This document shows positions 8,345 through 17,634 of a stretch of 36,205 nt of DNA, one piece after another. Each line of letters begins with the position of its first letter. Positions within the stretch are counted from its first letter, which is position 1. The translations under genes were made by a program, and so were the position numbers. Where the stretch lies: assembly GCF_024623065.1 (NCBI RefSeq), contig NZ_JANJZR010000045.1:1-36205 (forward strand), in the 5' to 3' direction. The DNA is from Bacteroides acidifaciens (GTDB taxonomy: Bacteria > Bacteroidota > Bacteroidia > Bacteroidales > Bacteroidaceae). The notes beneath the pieces are model-generated. The model saw only the letters and a list, made by a program, of their open reading frames with translations. It was not told the DNA's origin and ran no database searches.

Positions 8345-9400
8345 ATGAAAACTTATGTATGGACAATCATTCTGTTGTGTTATTGCCTGTGGTGCACGGC
8401 ACAAACAAAGTACGAAGTAACCGCCAACACTTTTCTGAATATCCGTAGCTACGCAGACAAAGAGGCTCCGGTGTTAGGAACAATAGACAAAGGCGGGAAA
8501 ATAGATGTGTATGAAATAAATGACGGATGGGCTAAAATCGGATATGACAACGGTTATGCGTATGTCAGCGCACAATACCTGAAGAGAGTGGAGGAAAACA
8601 GCACGGTCTCCAATCCTACAGACTCCAAATTCCATTTTCCCTTATTAAACCTGGCGACAGGCAATGCGGAATGGATGGTTTATTTAATTGCCGCTCTTTC
8701 TGTGGCACTATTCTTCATCAGAAAAAGCAGAGGAGAAACGCCATTGGAAGATGGTTTACATACCGTTAATTGGCTACTGTTTTTGACAACCGCTATATCA
8801 GAGCTTGTCTATTTGATATTGATGGGAGGAAATGCCATTTGGTTTTGCATTCCGGACACTGTAGGTTGGCTATGGACGATTATCAATTTTCTGTTGTTCG
8901 GCTTTGTGGTATTCAACCAGTTCGTATGTTTCTTCAACACACTGGAAGATGTAGAATACAACAGTTACGGTTCTTTTGACAAACGATGGGGAATCTACTC
9001 TTGGGTAGGCGGTATTATTGCCGGTATTGTAACCGGAATATTTTTCCCGGTTGCTGTTGCATTTGTAACCATTGCATTCATTGTATGCCAAATTATTCAA
9101 ATAGTATTAATATTCAAAGGAGTGGTCCCTAAAGGAGGGTGGACAAGGGCTTTTCTTTGCGTGGCCGTCTATTTGTTGGGCTCTTTATCCACGATATTGA
9201 TTCTGGCACACTTTGTCGTACTACTCATTATTGTACTAATAGGATACTTCATACTTTATATCATCGGAGAAAGCAGCAAGCGTTCATCTAAGGAATGTTG
9301 TGCGAACTGCAACCATTATAGCAACGGTTATTGCCATTATCACAATATCCAAATCAGCGACAGTGACGCATGCAATAAAAAGTGCAGCAATTATAGTTGA
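8345..9400 (+). CDS. SH3-domain multi-pass membrane protein with Cys-rich C-terminus, operon gene 5
   Basis: 351 aa. A signal peptide (about 1-19, ending CTAQ) leads to one SH3b domain at about 22-78 (NTFLNIRS...GTIDKGGKIDVYEINDGWAKIGYDNGYAYVSAQYL). Then come several hydrophobic segments (roughly residues 103-123, 140-165, 175-203, 218-258, 264-305), giving about five to seven membrane passes. The last 35 residues contain eight cysteines and three histidines, starting CCANCNHYSNGYCHYH, a likely metal-binding or redox cluster. The SH3 domain is periplasmic if the signal peptide is cleaved; the side of the Cys cluster depends on the true number of passes. Last gene of the five-gene operon, 12 nt after the L,D-transpeptidase. 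The family is not one I can name; a membrane partner of the SH3/TonB-C protein is an inference. Confidence 0.75.
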   Translation: MKTYVWTIILLCYCLWCTAQTKYEVTANTFLNIRSYADKEAPVLGTIDKGGKIDVYEINDGWAKIGYDNGYAYVSAQYLKRVEENSTVSNPTDSKFHFPLLNLATGNAEWMVYLIAALSVALFFIRKSRGETPLEDGLHTVNWLLFLTTAISELVYLILMGGNAIWFCIPDTVGWLWTIINFLLFGFVVFNQFVCFFNTLEDVEYNSYGSFDKRWGIYSWVGGIIAGIVTGIFFPVAVAFVTIAFIVCQIIQIVLIFKGVVPKGGWTRAFLCVAVYLLGSLSTILILAHFVVLLIIVLIGYFILYIIGESSKRSSKECCANCNHYSNGYCHYHNIQISDSDACNKKCSNYS

Positions 9401-9465
9401 CCCACCCTTTTTCACGCATAAGTCCCTACTTGGTATGCACCAATTTTTGCCTTGCAACCATGTTT

Positions 9466-9519
9466 CAGACCCGACAACTCCAAGCTTCTTATATTTTAGA
9501 ATCCGAGTCATCGGGTCTG
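9466..9519. repeat. Inverted repeat between convergent operon end and mscL
   Basis: CAGACCCGACAACTC (9466-9480) and GAGTCATCGGGTCTG (9505-9519) are complementary at 13 of 15 positions. No T-run follows on either strand, so it is at best a weak bidirectional terminator or RNA 3'-end stabiliser between two converging transcription units. Confidence 0.45.
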
Positions 9520-9525
9520 GATCCA

Positions 9526-9969
9526 TTACTTTTTCTCTTTCAGCAAGTCGCGGATCTCCGTCAACAGCACTTCCTCCTTGGTAGGTGCCGGAGGAGCAGG
9601 CGGCGTAGCTGCAACTTCCTCTTTTTTCTTTGTTATCAACTTCGTTATCAAACGTATAAATAAAAATATAGAAAAAGCAATAATCAGAAAGTCGAACGTA
9701 GCCTGTAGAAACTGACCGTAATCCAAAGAAACCGCCGGAGCTATCTCCTTACCGTCGGCTCCCACTTCTGCCGCTTTCATCACCCATTTCAAATCTGTAA
9801 AGTTCACACCACCAACCAGTAAACCAATCGGAGGCATAATAACATTAGCCACCAATGATGATACGATTTTGCCAAATGCACCACCAATAACTACACCGAC
9901 AGCCATATCGATGACGTTGCCTTTCATGGCAAACGCCTTAAAGTCCTGTAAAAATGTACTCTTTCCCAT
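9526..9969 (-). CDS. mscL: Large-conductance mechanosensitive channel MscL
   Basis: 147 aa, the usual size. It forms a homopentameric inner-membrane pore that opens under membrane tension to release solutes on hypo-osmotic shock. The N-terminus ([35 protein letters not shown]) is the conserved amphipathic helix plus TM1 with its gate-lining Gly/Ala/Val pattern. A periplasmic loop ([12 protein letters not shown]) and TM2 ([21 protein letters not shown]) follow. The C-terminal helix ([18 protein letters not shown]) follows a Pro/Ala linker. It converges on the chaperone operon and is divergent from gapA. Confidence 0.96.
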   Translation of the reverse strand: MGKSTFLQDFKAFAMKGNVIDMAVGVVIGGAFGKIVSSLVANVIMPPIGLLVGGVNFTDLKWVMKAAEVGADGKEIAPAVSLDYGQFLQATFDFLIIAFSIFLFIRLITKLITKKKEEVAATPPAPPAPTKEEVLLTEIRDLLKEKK

Positions 9970-9997
9970 CTTTTTTCAATATTTAATGTGAATTTAA

Positions 9998-11122
<1,125 letters not shown>

Positions 11123-11144
11123 TTTAGAAGCTTGAACCATATAG

Positions 11145-11177
11145 AAAACCGCTGCGGGAAACCGTAGCGGTTTTTTT
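11145..11177 (+). terminator. Rho-independent terminator of gapA
   Basis: AAAACCGCTGCGG (11145-11157) pairs with CCGTAGCGGTTTT (11162-11174) around a GAAA tetraloop, with one G-U pair, and is followed by further T. Confidence 0.92.
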
Positions 11178-11242
11178 ATACATTTCATTTTATATATTGT
11201 TAAAAAGCAACGTGTTATCCGTTGAATAAGCAACAATTTTAG

Positions 11243-11250
11243 TAGTTTTG
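11243..11250 (+). promoter_or_regulatory. Bacteroides -7 box for the M3 peptidase gene
   Basis: TAGTTTTG is a perfect TAnnTTTG. GTTG at 11221-11224, 18 nt upstream, is a possible -33 box. The box ends only 7 nt before the ATG at 11258, so a transcript from it would be almost leaderless. Confidence 0.45.
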
Positions 11251-11257
11251 TATTTCT

Positions 11258-13357
11258 ATGGAGAGATTATTAATAACATTGATACTAGTTTGCACTATGA
11301 GCAATATAACAAACGCCCAGAATCCTTTCTACGGGCAATATCATACGCCGCACGGAACCGTGCCGTTCGACCGGATTAAAACTGAGCATTATGAGCCTGC
11401 TATCCTCGAAGGAATCAAGCTGCAAAATGCAGAAATAGAGGCTATCATACAGAATCCGGAAAAGGCTGATTTTAGCAATACGATAGAAGCTTTCGAAGAA
11501 TCAGGGGAATTACTGGATAAGATAGTTGCTGTCTTCGGTAATATGTTGAGCGCAGAAACGAATGATGATTTGCAAGAACTCGCTCAAAGGATTATGCCGT
11601 TGCTCAGTGAACACAGCAATAATATCACACTGAATGAACAGTTATTCGCACGTGTGAAAGAAGTGTATAACCAAAAAGAGACTTTGCAACTGACGCAGGA
11701 ACAAAAACAGTTATTGGAAAATGCATACAACAGTTTTGTTCGTCATGGTGCCAATTTGAAAGGAGAAGCACGGGAAGAATACCGACGTCTGACTACCGAA
11801 CTGAGTAAACTGACGCTTACTTTCAGTGAAAACAACCTGAAAGAGACAAATGCCTATCAGATGCTGTTGACAAAAAAGGAAAGTCTCGCCGGACTGCCCG
11901 ACATCATCGTAGAAGCCGCTGCTGAAACAGCCAAAAGCGAAGGAAAAGAAGGATGGGTGTTCACGCTTCATGCTCCAAGCTATGTTCCTTTCATGACGTA
12001 TTCTGACAATCGTGATTTACGCCAGAAGTTGTATATGGCTTATAATACAAAATGCACACATGATAACGAATTCAACAATATCGATATCGTAAAAAAGATA
12101 GCTAATACACGCATGAAAATAGCCCAGCTATTGGGATACAAAGATTATGCGGAATATACGCTAAAGAAAAGAATGGCCGAAAACAGCGAGTCTGTATACA
12201 AGCTGCTCAACCAACTGCTGGAAGCATACACTCCTACCGCACAACAGGAATACAAAGAAATCCAAGAACTGGCCCGCGAAGAACAGGGTAATGATTTTGT
12301 TGTAATGCCTTGGGACTGGAGTTATTACTCAAACAAACTGAAAGACAAAAAATTCAATATCAATGAAGAAATGCTTCGCCCTTACTTCGAATTGGAACAA
12401 GTGAAGAAAGGAGTGTTTGGGCTTGCAGAAAAGTTATATGGAATTACCTTCCGGAAAAATACAGAGATCCCAGTTTATCACAAAGAAGTGGAAGCCTTTG
12501 AAGTGTTTGATAAAAACGGAAAATTCTTAGCCGTCTTATATACTGACTTCCATCCGCGTTTAGGTAAGCGCGCCGGAGCTTGGATGACGAGTTACAAAGA
12601 CCAATGGATAGATAAAAAGACTGGCGAAAACAGTCGTCCGCATGTATCCGTTGTGATGAACTTTACCAAGCCAACCGAGAATAAGCCTGCTTTATTAACA
12701 TTCAATGAGGTAGAAACATTCTTGCATGAGTTTGGACATAGTTTGCATGGTATGTTTGCCAATTCCACTTACAGAAGTTTAAGCGGAACCAATGTATATT
12801 GGGATTTTGTGGAGCTTCCTTCGCAAATTATGGAAAACTTCGCCATAGAGAAAGATTTCCTCAATACATTTGCCCGTCATTATCAGACAGGAGAAGTTTT
12901 ACCGGATGAATTAATAAAACGTCTTGTAGACGCTTCTAATTTCAATATTGCTTATGCGTGTCTGCGACAACTGAGTTTCGGCTTACTTGATATGGCGTGG
13001 TATACTCGCAACACTCCTTTTGAAGGAGACGTGAAAGCTTATGAACAGGAAGCCTGGAAAGATGCACAAATATTGCCGGTTGTACCAGAAGCATGCATGA
13101 GTACACAGTTCTCCCATATCTTTGCTGGCGGATATGCCGCCGGATACTATAGCTATAAATGGGCAGAGGTACTGGATGCCGATGCTTTCTCATTGTTCAA
13201 GCAAAAAGGAATATTCAATCAGGAAGTTGCAGACTCGTTCCGCGATAATATTCTGTCGAAAGGAGGAACGGAACATCCAATGGTACTTTATAAACGTTTC
13301 CGCGGACAGGAACCAAGTATTGATGCCTTGTTAATCAGAAACGGAATTAAGAAATAA
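11258..13357 (+). CDS. dcp: M3 family zinc metallopeptidase (peptidyl-dipeptidase Dcp-like), exported
   Basis: 699-aa oligopeptidase. The N-terminal signal peptide (about 1-20, ending ITNAQ) predicts a periplasmic enzyme that removes dipeptides or cuts short peptides. The thermolysin-type zinc site HEFGHSLHGMF is at H490-E491-F492-G493-H494, embedded in the M3 signature (NEVETFLHEFGHSLHGMFA). The third zinc ligand is expected in the following ELPSQIMENF segment. The C-terminal FSHIFAGGYAAGYYSYKWAEVLDADAF is the classic Dcp/oligopeptidase substrate-binding tail. Length matches Dcp (about 680 aa). It is followed 16 nt later by a small exported protein gene, so they may be co-transcribed. The Dcp versus other M3 subfamily call is by overall similarity. 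Confidence 0.93.
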   Translation: MERLLITLILVCTMSNITNAQNPFYGQYHTPHGTVPFDRIKTEHYEPAILEGIKLQNAEIEAIIQNPEKADFSNTIEAFEESGELLDKIVAVFGNMLSAETNDDLQELAQRIMPLLSEHSNNITLNEQLFARVKEVYNQKETLQLTQEQKQLLENAYNSFVRHGANLKGEAREEYRRLTTELSKLTLTFSENNLKETNAYQMLLTKKESLAGLPDIIVEAAAETAKSEGKEGWVFTLHAPSYVPFMTYSDNRDLRQKLYMAYNTKCTHDNEFNNIDIVKKIANTRMKIAQLLGYKDYAEYTLKKRMAENSESVYKLLNQLLEAYTPTAQQEYKEIQELAREEQGNDFVVMPWDWSYYSNKLKDKKFNINEEMLRPYFELEQVKKGVFGLAEKLYGITFRKNTEIPVYHKEVEAFEVFDKNGKFLAVLYTDFHPRLGKRAGAWMTSYKDQWIDKKTGENSRPHVSVVMNFTKPTENKPALLTFNEVETFLHEFGHSLHGMFANSTYRSLSGTNVYWDFVELPSQIMENFAIEKDFLNTFARHYQTGEVLPDELIKRLVDASNFNIAYACLRQLSFGLLDMAWYTRNTPFEGDVKAYEQEAWKDAQILPVVPEACMSTQFSHIFAGGYAAGYYSYKWAEVLDADAFSLFKQKGIFNQEVADSFRDNILSKGGTEHPMVLYKRFRGQEPSIDALLIRNGIKK

Positions 13358-13373
13358 GTAATAGGTATTAAGT

Positions 13374-13877
13374 ATGAAAAAGAACATATGCAAAATTATA
13401 GGATTGCTGTTATTGCTTCCTTTATTTTCCGAATGTAATGATACAGATGATTTATCCGAAATATTTGTAAGAAAATGGAAATTAACGTATATAACTAAAG
13501 TAAACAGTCATGGATGGTATACGTTTCCTGGGATTGATGATAGTAACTATAAAGAATACCGCGACGGCAATAAGTCTTTCACTTTAACATTAAGTGGTAA
13601 TGAAGCTGATAATGTAATACAAGGGACATTTATTGGTGCTGGTTCAGTCATTACAAGCGGAAAATGGAATGCTAATGGCAAAAGCCAACAATTTGGCATG
13701 CATGATGTCGAAGGAAGCCCGACTGATGGTAAGGATAAAATTGCCAATAAAATTTTGGAAGGACTAAAACTAGTAAACTCTTACAAAGGTTCAGACAGTA
13801 ATAATTTATTCCTTCATTATGAAGAGCCGACAAGCAAGGAAGAACTCTGTTTAGTATTTGCACCAAGTAGGAATTAG
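13374..13877 (+). CDS. Small putative exported (lipo)protein, family uncertain
   Basis: 167 aa. A hydrophobic N-terminal segment (about 8-19) is followed by a Cys at residue 21 (PLFSEC). The residue before the Cys is Glu, which is not a standard lipobox, so lipidation is uncertain. The rest is a compact beta-rich domain beginning with VRKWKLTYI, reminiscent of the small lipocalin-like or DUF4847-type lipoproteins of Bacteroides; I recognise no catalytic motif. It lies 16 nt after the M3 peptidase and 12 nt before the deaminase gene, so it is probably part of the same operon. Confidence 0.7.
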   Translation: MKKNICKIIGLLLLLPLFSECNDTDDLSEIFVRKWKLTYITKVNSHGWYTFPGIDDSNYKEYRDGNKSFTLTLSGNEADNVIQGTFIGAGSVITSGKWNANGKSQQFGMHDVEGSPTDGKDKIANKILEGLKLVNSYKGSDSNNLFLHYEEPTSKEELCLVFAPSRN

Positions 13878-13889
13878 AATCAAAACGAC

Positions 13890-14339
13890 ATGGACTCAGA
13901 AAAGAAACAATTAGAACTTGACAAACGTTATATTCGTATGGCTAACATATGGGCTGAAAACTCCTATTGCCAACGCCGTAAAGTAGGTGCATTAATCGTT
14001 AAGGATAAAATGATTATCTCTGACGGATATAACGGAACACCTTCCGGTTTTGAGAATGTATGCGAAGATGAAAACAATCTGACAAAACCATACGTTCTGC
14101 ATGCGGAAGCAAATGCCATTACCAAAATTGCACGTTCAAACAACAGTAGCGACGGTGCTACCATGTACGTCACCGCCTCTCCTTGCATCGAATGTGCGAA
14201 GTTAATCATACAGGCAGGAATCAAACGGGTAGTTTACTCCGAACATTACCGTCTGGAAGATGGAATTGAGTTATTAAAACGGGCGGGAATTGAAGTTATC
14301 TATACAGAATTAGATGCCCATTCCTCTCCGAATAAATAA
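13890..14339 (+). CDS. Deoxycytidylate (dCMP) deaminase family protein
   Basis: 149 aa, cytoplasmic zinc enzyme predicted to deaminate dCMP to dUMP for dTTP synthesis (ComEB/dCMP deaminase type). The zinc site is complete: H71-A72-E73 in LHAEANAI, with H71 as ligand and E73 as proton donor, and C99 with C102 in SPCIECAK. The N-terminal CQRRKVGALIVKDKMIISDGYNGTP is the family nucleotide-binding pattern. The gene ends 31 nt before the ATG of the S41 protease gene. Substrate preference (dCMP rather than another cytosine compound) is by family similarity. Confidence 0.9.
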   Translation: MDSEKKQLELDKRYIRMANIWAENSYCQRRKVGALIVKDKMIISDGYNGTPSGFENVCEDENNLTKPYVLHAEANAITKIARSNNSSDGATMYVTASPCIECAKLIIQAGIKRVVYSEHYRLEDGIELLKRAGIEVIYTELDAHSSPNK

Positions 14340-14370
14340 GAAGACGAACGTTAAAAAAAAAGGAATAGAC

Positions 14371-16122
14371 ATGAGTACAAAAAACCCTTCACGTTTTACA
14401 CCTGTCATCATAGCAGTCAGCGTGGTAGTCGGGATTCTTATCGGTACATTTTATGCCAAGCATTTTGCCGGCAATCGTTTGGGTATTATCAACGGCTCCT
14501 CCAATAAGCTAAACGCATTGTTACGCATTGTAGACGATCAATATGTTGACACCGTAAACATGGCCGATTTAGTGGAAAAAGCCATGCCGCAGATTCTGGC
14601 CGAATTAGATCCACATTCAACGTATATCCCTGCCCAGAATCTCGAAGAAGTCAATTCGGAACTGGAAGGTAGCTTTAGCGGAATCGGTATCCAGTTTACC
14701 ATACAGAACGACACCATTCATGTGAATGCAGTTGTTCAGGGGGGTCCTTCTGAAAAGATAGGATTGATGGCGGGCGACCGTATTGTTACCGTAGACGACA
14801 GTTTGTTTGTCGGTAAGAAAGTAACCAATGAACGGGCCATGCGCACTCTGAAAGGGCCCAAAGGTTCACAAGTGAAACTAGGAATCAAACGAACGGGAGA
14901 AAAAGACTTACTGCATTTCAGCATTACCCGCGGAGACATTCCTCAAAACACCGTTGATGCAGCTTATATGCTAAATGATGACATTGGTTACGTGAAAGTC
15001 AGCAAATTCGGCCGTACCAGCCATGTAGAATTGTTGAATGCGCTGGCACAACTCAACCATAAAAAATGCAAAGGTCTGATCATTGACCTCCGTGGTAACA
15101 CCGGAGGATATATGGAAGCTGCCATCCGCATGGTAAATGAGTTTCTGCCCGAAGGAAAATTAATTGTATATACTCAAGGCCGTAAATATCCACGTGCAGA
15201 AGAATTCGCCAACGGCACAGGTAGCTGTCAGAAAATGCCGCTCGTTGTATTGATTGACGAAGGTTCTGCTTCTGCCAGTGAAATCTTCACTGGAGCTATT
15301 CAGGATAATGACCGGGGTACAATTGTAGGACGCCGTTCCTTCGGTAAGGGACTTGTGCAACAACCGATCGACTTCAGTGACGGTTCAGCCATCCGCCTCA
15401 CAATCGCCCGCTACTACACTCCATCCGGACGCTGCATCCAACGTCCATACGAAAGCGGTAAAGATCGCAACTACGAACTGGATTTATACACCCGTTACGA
15501 ACATGGGGAATTCTTCTCACGCGACAGTATCAAACAGAATGAGAACGAACGTTATAACACCAGTTTGGGACGTACTGTTTATGGTGGCGGTGGTATCATG
15601 CCGGATATATTCGTACCGCAAGATACAACGGGAGTCACCTCTTATCTTTCTACTGTTATTAACCGGGGGCTGACTATTCAATTCACATTCCAGTACACGG
15701 ACAATAACCGGAAGAAACTCAGTCAATACGAAACCGAAGAAGAGTTGCTGAACTACCTCCGTCACCAAGGCTTGGTTGAACAGTTTGTCCGTTTCGCTGA
15801 CAGCAAGGGAGTGAAAAGAAGAAATATTCTAATCCAGAAATCTTATAAGCTGCTGGAAAAGAATATCTATGGCAATATCATCTACAATATGTTAGGGCTA
15901 GAAGCCTATCTCCAATACTTCAACAAAACAGATGCCACGGTCAATAAAGGTATCGAAATACTCGAAAAAGGAGAAGCCTTCCCTAAAGTTCCGGTAGCAG
16001 TTGAAGAGGAAGAAGTGAAAAAGGATAAAAAAGATGGAAAGAAAAAAAGAACTGCGCAAGCATATCGCATCACTGAAGACCCGTCACGCGGATTCAGCTA
16101 TGCGGAAGTTGCAATCAGCTAA
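14371..16122 (+). CDS. S41 family C-terminal processing protease (CtpA-like)
   Basis: 583 aa from the ATG at 14371; an earlier in-frame ATG at 14314 overlaps the deaminase gene and would precede the hydrophobic anchor by an unlikely charged stretch. Signal anchor at about residues 9-30. A PDZ domain at about 85-170 contains GSFSGIGIQF and GLMAGDRIVTVDD. The S41 catalytic core has Ser301 in EGSASASEIF and Lys326 in SFGKGLVQ, 25 residues apart as in Prc. A long C-terminal extension ends in a Lys-rich tail. It is predicted to cleave periplasmic or envelope proteins near their C-termini. The last 89 nt overlap the next gene, implying translational coupling. Confidence 0.93.
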   Translation: MSTKNPSRFTPVIIAVSVVVGILIGTFYAKHFAGNRLGIINGSSNKLNALLRIVDDQYVDTVNMADLVEKAMPQILAELDPHSTYIPAQNLEEVNSELEGSFSGIGIQFTIQNDTIHVNAVVQGGPSEKIGLMAGDRIVTVDDSLFVGKKVTNERAMRTLKGPKGSQVKLGIKRTGEKDLLHFSITRGDIPQNTVDAAYMLNDDIGYVKVSKFGRTSHVELLNALAQLNHKKCKGLIIDLRGNTGGYMEAAIRMVNEFLPEGKLIVYTQGRKYPRAEEFANGTGSCQKMPLVVLIDEGSASASEIFTGAIQDNDRGTIVGRRSFGKGLVQQPIDFSDGSAIRLTIARYYTPSGRCIQRPYESGKDRNYELDLYTRYEHGEFFSRDSIKQNENERYNTSLGRTVYGGGGIMPDIFVPQDTTGVTSYLSTVINRGLTIQFTFQYTDNNRKKLSQYETEEELLNYLRHQGLVEQFVRFADSKGVKRRNILIQKSYKLLEKNIYGNIIYNMLGLEAYLQYFNKTDATVNKGIEILEKGEAFPKVPVAVEEEEVKKDKKDGKKKRTAQAYRITEDPSRGFSYAEVAIS

Positions 16123-16624
16123 AGTACTTGCCGCCCTCGAAGCCCACCCGGCTTTCAGGGCGGCAAATACTATATTACTTTATCATTCGCTGAAAGACGA
16201 AGTAGACACACACGCGTTTATCCGGAAATGGAGCGACAAAAAACGGGTTCTGCTTCCGGTAGTTGTAGGCGATGACCTGGAATTACGTATATACAGCGGT
16301 CCCGAAGATATGGCAACCGGCAGCTATGGTATAGAAGAACCGACCGGTGAACTCTTCACAGACTATGCCGCCATAGACTTCATCGCCGTTCCCGGAGTCG
16401 CTTTTGATGCCAAAGGTAACCGGTTGGGACGAGGAAAAGGATATTACGACCGACTGTTGCCACGTATTCCGTCTGCCTTCAAAGCCGGCATTTGTTTTCC
16501 ATTTCAATTAGTAGAAGAAGTTCCTGCGGAACCATATGATATCCGTATGGATATAATTATAACAAATAATGAAGACGAATTATCACACCCATACCACCCG
16601 CTGCCACCATGCGACAGGGAGTGA
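16034..16624 (+). CDS. 5-formyltetrahydrofolate cyclo-ligase
   Basis: 196 aa; ATP-dependent conversion of 5-formyl-THF to 5,10-methenyl-THF in one-carbon metabolism, cytoplasmic. The N-terminal ERKKELRKHIASLKT is the normal family start, so the 89-nt overlap with the protease gene seems genuine rather than a misplaced start. Conserved features are the phosphate-binding VPGVAFDAKGNRLGRGKGYYDR loop and the following DRLLPRIP. The C-terminus overlaps the next gene by 56 nt, so this gene is locked between two neighbours by overlaps on both sides. Confidence 0.93.
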   Translation: MERKKELRKHIASLKTRHADSAMRKLQSAKVLAALEAHPAFRAANTILLYHSLKDEVDTHAFIRKWSDKKRVLLPVVVGDDLELRIYSGPEDMATGSYGIEEPTGELFTDYAAIDFIAVPGVAFDAKGNRLGRGKGYYDRLLPRIPSAFKAGICFPFQLVEEVPAEPYDIRMDIIITNNEDELSHPYHPLPPCDRE

Positions 16625-17360
16625 CGAAGAATTTGTTTTAAGCGCCATCAAAGGCGGTTATCAAGAACTAGGTTTTTCTGACCATACTCCGTGGAAATAC
16701 CACACCAATTATGTATCCGATATCCGCATGACTCCCGAAGAATTGCCGGAATATGTAGAAAGTCTCCGTTCATTACGGGAAAAGTACAAAGGCCAAATCA
16801 GCCTGAAAATAGGATTAGAATGTGAATACTTCCCGGATTATCTCCACTGGCTGAAAGGAGTCATCAAGAAGTACGAGCTGGATTACGTCATTTTCGGGAA
16901 CCACCATTTCCATACAGACGAAAAGTTTCCCTACTTCGGACGATATACAGATACGGTGGATATGCTCGAACTTTACGAAGAGAGTGCTATCGAAGGGATG
17001 GAAAGCGGACTGTTCGCTTATCTGGCGCATCCTGATTTGTTCATGCGCTCCTACCCCCGATTCGACCGTCACTGCAAATTGGTCAGCAGACATATCTGCC
17101 GGACAGCAGCACGGTTAAATCTGCCATTGGAATATAATCTCGGCTACGAAGACTACAATGACAAACATGGAATTATAACCATCCCCCATCCTGATTTTTG
17201 GGAAATAGCCGCTCACGAGGGCTGCACCGCCATAATCGGAATAGACGCGCATAACAACCAATATCTGGAAACACCCTTCTATTATGACCGCGCAGTCAAA
17301 ACACTGAAAGAACTGGGAATTAAGACAATAGACAGGATACCTTTCCTCAACGGAAAATGA
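16569..17360 (+). CDS. PHP-domain phosphoesterase, histidinol-phosphatase (HisJ/HisK)-like
   Basis: 263 aa. PHP metal-binding motifs: NYHTHTTRCHHATGS at the N-terminus (HxH), FSDHTPWK, a central Glu/His region (GLECEYFPDY and FGNHHFHTDE), and IGIDAHNN near the C-terminus. The family removes phosphate from histidinol phosphate in histidine synthesis, but many PHP enzymes act on other phosphoesters and no his genes are nearby, so the substrate is uncertain. The start overlaps the cyclo-ligase gene by 56 nt, and the end overlaps the convergent DUF721 gene by 14 nt. Confidence 0.88.
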   Translation: MKTNYHTHTTRCHHATGSDEEFVLSAIKGGYQELGFSDHTPWKYHTNYVSDIRMTPEELPEYVESLRSLREKYKGQISLKIGLECEYFPDYLHWLKGVIKKYELDYVIFGNHHFHTDEKFPYFGRYTDTVDMLELYEESAIEGMESGLFAYLAHPDLFMRSYPRFDRHCKLVSRHICRTAARLNLPLEYNLGYEDYNDKHGIITIPHPDFWEIAAHEGCTAIIGIDAHNNQYLETPFYYDRAVKTLKELGIKTIDRIPFLNGK

Positions 17361-17634
17361 TATTTGTAATAACCGTGGCCCCTACCTTCTCATTGAGTGC
17401 GCGTATCAGCATCTCGCGCCCCATCAGCAGTTCCTGACGAAGGGCGGCAGAAGTAAGATGTACATACAAAGTCTGATTACGAATATAAAGGTTGTTGGTA
17501 TAAGCCGCCGCAGGTCCCAGGATTTTGGGCCAGGCATCCAGCAATCTTTGTTCGTTCAGCGGAGACTCCAGACTCTCCTGACGAAGAAACTGCTGAATCA
17601 GTTTTCCTATTTGTTCGGCATCATTACGCCTCAT
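17347..17634 (-). CDS. DUF721 / DciA-like protein
   Basis: 95 aa. Matches the DUF721 pattern: LLDAWPKILGPAAAYTNNLYIRNQTLYVHLTSAALRQEL, a short KH-like fold. DUF721/DciA proteins load or assist the replicative helicase in many bacteria lacking DnaC, and lie beside recF in Bacteroidetes. Here the ATG overlaps the recF stop by 11 nt, so the two are translationally coupled, which supports a role in DNA replication or repair. The start is the only Met that keeps the conserved N-terminal helix. Confidence 0.88.
   Translation of the reverse strand: MRRNDAEQIGKLIQQFLRQESLESPLNEQRLLDAWPKILGPAAAYTNNLYIRNQTLYVHLTSAALRQELLMGREMLIRALNEKVGATVITNIIFR

Noticed and set aside
9466..9519. Inverted repeat as IS ends
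   Set aside because: The arms are only 24 nt apart and enclose no gene; a transcript-end hairpin is more likely.
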